Positions 61,363-64,000 of a stretch of DNA of 64,000 nt are shown one piece after another (the first letter of the stretch is position 1; every line of letters starts with the position of its first letter). Location: contig NZ_OMPQ01000008.1 of assembly GCF_900313025.1 (NCBI RefSeq), positions 124,001-188,000 of the forward strand. Direction: 5' to 3'. The notes under the pieces are model-generated. The model was not told where the DNA came from, ran no database searches, and saw only the letters and a program-made list of their open reading frames with translations. The DNA comes from Pseudophaeobacter sp. EL27 (lineage in GTDB: Bacteria > Pseudomonadota > Alphaproteobacteria > Rhodobacterales > Rhodobacteraceae). The translations under genes and the position numbers were made by a program.

Positions 61363-63006
61363 ATGAGACGCGCCGCCATGGCCCTGCTGGCCAATCGTAT
61401 TTCCCCGCCCAACCTATCGATCATGCAGGATGAGGGCTGGTCTGTTGGCCGCGTCCGCACCGAGCTCTTGTCGGGGCTGACTGTTGCGCTGGCTTTGGTG
61501 CCCGAGGCAGTGGCCTTTGCTTTTGTTGCCGGGGTGCATCCGCTGGTGGGGCTTTATGCGGCTTTTCTGGTGGGGCTGGTTACGGCACTGATCGGCGGCC
61601 GTCCGGGGATGATCTCAGGCGCGACCGGGGCATTGGCGGTGGTCATGGTGGCCCTGGTGGCACAACATGGCGTTGAGTATCTCTTTGCCACGGTAGTGCT
61701 GATGGGCGTGTTGCAGTTGATTGCCGGTGTTATGCATTGGGGCAAATTCATTCGCCTGGTGCCGCATCCGGTGATGCTGGGCTTTGTGAACGGGTTGGCA
61801 ATCGTGATTTTCCTGGCTCAGATGACCCAGTTCAAAGTGCCCGGCACCGATGGGGCGGAGTGGCTGTCGGGCATGCCCATGATGCTGATGCTGGGTCTCG
61901 TAGGTCTGACCATGGTGATTATCTGGGGGACGCCAAAGATTACCTCGATCATCCCGGCACCCTTGGCTGGGATTGGCATTGTTGCCGGCATCGTGATCAT
62001 TTTTGGCCTGGATGTGCCCCGGGTTGGGGATATGGCCTCCATTGAGGGCGGATTGCCCTTTATTCACAGTCCCTTTGGCGAAGGCATCGGCATCTATGGC
62101 GACGCTCTGGCGCCGCTGACCTTGGAAACCCTGTGGATCATCTTGCCCTATGCCGTAATTTTGGCGGCCATCGGATTGATTGAAAGCCTGCTGACGCTGA
62201 ATCTGGTGGGAGAAATCACCGGCAAGCGCGGTGGCGCCAGCCAGGAATGCATCGCGCAGGGGACGGCAAATGTGATCACTGGTTTCTTTGGCGGCATGGG
62301 CGGCTGCGCCATGATTGGCCAGTCGATGATCAACGTGAAATCCGGCGGTCGCACGCGCATCGCGGGCATTTTTGCCGCCCTTTGCCTGCTGGCCTTTATC
62401 GTTGTGGCCTCGCCGTTGATTGAACAGATCCCGTTGGCCGCCCTGGTAGGGGTGATGTTCATGGTGGTGATCGGCACCTTTGCCTGGAACAGCCTGAAAA
62501 TCATGACTAAAGTACCGCCGATGGATGCCTTTGTCATCGTGCTGGTGACCGTGGTGACAGTGATGAGCGATCTGGCGATTGCAGTTGTGGTGGGTGTGAT
62601 CGTCTCGGCGCTGGCCTATGCCTGGAGCAATGCGCGCCGCATCCATGCGATCACCCGGGAGTCGGAAAGCGAGAAGGGCGCCAAGGTCTATGAGATCGAA
62701 GGGCCCCTGTTCTTTGGTTCAACAGATGGGTTCATCGAGCTGTTTGACGTGGAAAACGACCCCGACAAAGTGATTGTCGAGTTCAACCGTAGCCGGGTTG
62801 TTGATCAGTCGGCATTGCAGGCGATTGAAGCCGTGGCAGGTAAATATGAGGCGGCGGGTAAGATCTTGATGCTACGCCACCTGAGCCGCGACTGTCACCA
62901 GCTGCTGACCAAGGCGGGCCATCTGATGATCGATAGCGATGATGATCCCGAATATCAGGTAGCGGTAGATTATTCGGTCAAGACCGGGATCCTGGGCGGT
63001 CACTAA
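61363..63006 (+). CDS. SulP family anion permease with STAS domain
   Basis: A 547-residue SLC26/SulP transporter. Residues about 25-430 hold 10-14 transmembrane helices with the SulP signature region ALALVPEAVAFAFVAGVHPLVGLYAAF and GGRPGMISGATGA. The cytoplasmic C-terminus (about 440-547) is a STAS domain (VYEIEGPLFFGSTDGFIELFD, VIVEFNRSRVVDQSALQAIEAV). Members carry sulfate, bicarbonate or dicarboxylates; the substrate is not decided by sequence. It is monocistronic with its own terminator. Confidence 0.93.
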   Translation: MRRAAMALLANRISPPNLSIMQDEGWSVGRVRTELLSGLTVALALVPEAVAFAFVAGVHPLVGLYAAFLVGLVTALIGGRPGMISGATGALAVVMVALVAQHGVEYLFATVVLMGVLQLIAGVMHWGKFIRLVPHPVMLGFVNGLAIVIFLAQMTQFKVPGTDGAEWLSGMPMMLMLGLVGLTMVIIWGTPKITSIIPAPLAGIGIVAGIVIIFGLDVPRVGDMASIEGGLPFIHSPFGEGIGIYGDALAPLTLETLWIILPYAVILAAIGLIESLLTLNLVGEITGKRGGASQECIAQGTANVITGFFGGMGGCAMIGQSMINVKSGGRTRIAGIFAALCLLAFIVVASPLIEQIPLAALVGVMFMVVIGTFAWNSLKIMTKVPPMDAFVIVLVTVVTVMSDLAIAVVVGVIVSALAYAWSNARRIHAITRESESEKGAKVYEIEGPLFFGSTDGFIELFDVENDPDKVIVEFNRSRVVDQSALQAIEAVAGKYEAAGKILMLRHLSRDCHQLLTKAGHLMIDSDDDPEYQVAVDYSVKTGILGGH

Positions 63007-63036
63007 CCCCCCCTATTCTTGCTGTTATCAAGCGGT

Positions 63037-63068
63037 CGCGCCCCTGACGGGGCGCGGCTGTTTTTTTT
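63037..63068 (+). terminator. Intrinsic terminator of the SulP gene
   Basis: CGCGCCCC (63037-63044), loop TGAC and GGGGCGCG (63049-63056) are followed by GCTG and eight T residues. It lies 30 bp after the stop. Confidence 0.92.
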
Positions 63069-63131
63069 AGAGGGTAGCCTCTGAGGTGCTAAGCCATTGT
63101 GATCTCGCGTGCCCTTCCGGGGGAAGGGCAA

Positions 63132-63773
63132 TCAGTCGGGGGCAAGAGCTTCCAGCATGTCGAGATCCCCAGTCAGAAGTGCCGGTTCGGCGCGGGCCAA
63201 AAGCTCTTGCGGCCAGTGCCACCATTTCAGCGACAAGAGGCGGGCGATCTGGGGTTTTGAAAAGCGGTATCGCGCAACGCTGCCAGGATTGCCGGTGACG
63301 ATGCCGTAGGGCGGTATGGTGCCCCGCACCACGGCTCCGGCGCCGATAATGGCGCCATCTCCAATGCGGGCACCGGGCAGGATCAGGGCGCCATAACCGA
63401 TCCAGACATCATGGCCGATCACGGTATCGCGGGTGTCTGGCTGGAAACCCGCCATCTGGGCGGGATCAAATACCGGAAAGGGATAGCAGCTGATCCCATC
63501 CTGGGCATGATTGGCGGAGGCGGTGATAAAGCGCACCCCATGGGCGATCTGGCAGAACCGTCCAATCACCAGACGTTCGCGGGCACCGGCAAAGAGATAG
63601 GGGGCCAGATGCGTTGCCCAATCTGAGGGAGGCTCAAAATCAGACGCATAGGTGAAGGCGCCAACCTGGAAGTTGGGGTGATCAAGGGCTTGTGACAGCA
63701 TCACGGTGCCGGCATGGGCCTGACCATCGGGGAGCACAATTGGATTGCGTAAACTCGGGTTTGGGAGGGGCAT
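63132..63773 (-). CDS. CatB-related O-acetyltransferase (hexapeptide repeat)
   Basis: A 213-residue left-handed beta-helix acyltransferase of the xenobiotic/streptogramin acetyltransferase class. The catalytic His loop is SANHAQDGISCYPF; hexapeptide repeats follow (VWIGYGALILPGARIGDGAIIGAGAVV), then GNPGSVARYRFS. Such enzymes acetylate chloramphenicol-like drugs or sugars; there is no resistance context here, so the natural substrate is open. The flavin reductase gene lies 9 bp upstream on the same strand. Confidence 0.9.
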   Translation of the reverse strand: MPLPNPSLRNPIVLPDGQAHAGTVMLSQALDHPNFQVGAFTYASDFEPPSDWATHLAPYLFAGARERLVIGRFCQIAHGVRFITASANHAQDGISCYPFPVFDPAQMAGFQPDTRDTVIGHDVWIGYGALILPGARIGDGAIIGAGAVVRGTIPPYGIVTGNPGSVARYRFSKPQIARLLSLKWWHWPQELLARAEPALLTGDLDMLEALAPD

Positions 63774-63782
63774 CAGTGGGGC

Positions 63783-64000
63783 TCAATCGTCGGGGCGCGC
63801 CAGCGAGAAAACATCCCGCACGACGGTGTAATCACGATAGCCCATACGGGCCAGGGGCTGAAAGCTGGTCACGTCAAATATGCCATCCCGCAGGCAGTCA
63901 TCGCGCAGGTGAATACCGGTGACCTCTCCAAATGCAACGCGGTTTGCTGCCCCGGGCAGGGTCACGATCTGGGTCAGCTTGCATTCCAGCGCGGCAGGCG
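63783..64000 (-). CDS. Flavin reductase family protein (C-terminal part; gene runs off the window)
   Basis: The frame is open to the window edge: PAALECKLTQIVTLPGAANRVAFGEVTGIHLRDD, then LARMGYRDYTVVRDVFSLARPDD to the stop. LECKL followed by a VFGEV-type strand and the final LARMGYRDY-V segment are typical of FMN-binding split-barrel flavin reductases. About two thirds of the protein lies beyond base 64000, so its cofactor and partner cannot be judged. Internal GTG 63965 is not a credible start. Confidence 0.8.
   Translation of the reverse strand, partial: PAALECKLTQIVTLPGAANRVAFGEVTGIHLRDDCLRDGIFDVTSFQPLARMGYRDYTVVRDVFSLARPDD

Noticed and set aside
63132-63773. Antibiotic-resistance gene call for the CatB-related acetyltransferase
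   Set aside because: The family includes many chromosomal enzymes with unknown substrates; there is no mobile element or resistance context nearby.
1-64000. Prophage, CRISPR array, tRNA or rRNA genes
   Set aside because: No integrase, phage structural genes, regularly spaced repeats, or tRNA/rRNA sequences were recognised on either strand.

Overview
The window is a 64 kb stretch of an alphaproteobacterial chromosome, almost certainly from a marine Roseobacter-group member of the Rhodobacterales (Phaeobacter/Ruegeria-like). This rests on gene content and order (ruvCAB followed by ybgC-tolQRAB-pal-cpoB-tilS-ftsH; fhs-folD; a full tad pilus operon; a coxB-ctaB-ctaG-coxC-surf1-thrC run ending in an M16 peptidase), on protein sequences typical of that group, and on the group's characteristic GC-rich intergenic repeats. 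I saw no rRNA, tRNA or CRISPR array.

Layout. 1-11.4 kb: Holliday-junction genes (ruvC is cut by the window edge), small housekeeping genes, then the Tol-Pal envelope system and tilS. 11.4-17.3 kb: ftsH behind a heat-shock-like promoter, a MOSC protein, and one-carbon metabolism (fhs, folD) with a small chorismate mutase between them. 17.3-19.4 kb: a scar with a decayed IS481-family transposase, a truncated DUF2306 gene, paired intergenic repeats and unassigned sequence. 19.4-22.8 kb: a thioesterase, a DUF4405 membrane protein, a MoxR-like AAA ATPase and a PilZ protein. 22.8-26.2 kb: a sulfur cluster (IclR regulator, SBP56/methanethiol-oxidase-like protein, polytopic membrane protein) beside a broken metallo-beta-lactamase-fold gene. 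26.3-36.9 kb: one minus-strand tad/Flp pilus operon from pilin to prepilin peptidase, containing two Flp pilins. 37.2-45.4 kb: lytic transglycosylase, fatty acid desaturase, a two-subunit CoA transferase, topA and dprA. 45.7-54.9 kb: tldD, then the aa3-type cytochrome oxidase assembly operon, thrC, an M16 peptidase and an acetyltransferase, with a perfect FNR-type site between tldD and coxB. 55-64 kb: FAD-linked oxidase, apt, LysE exporter, DUF418, mtnP, a MerR/DUF2938 divergent pair, a SulP transporter, a hexapeptide acetyltransferase and a partial flavin reductase.

Most of the window is conserved core. The parts that repay a second look are: an unexplained two-hairpin element with a strong ribosome site and a 21-codon ORF, antisense inside the tad operon; a terminator separating the two pilin genes; a CpaE/TadZ whose P-loop has lost both lysines; the minimal methanethiol-oxidase-like cluster next to a sulfur-type pseudogene; the FNR box of the oxidase operon; and two families of intergenic palindromic repeats. 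No wholly new multi-gene system is evident. The first item is the best candidate for something undescribed.
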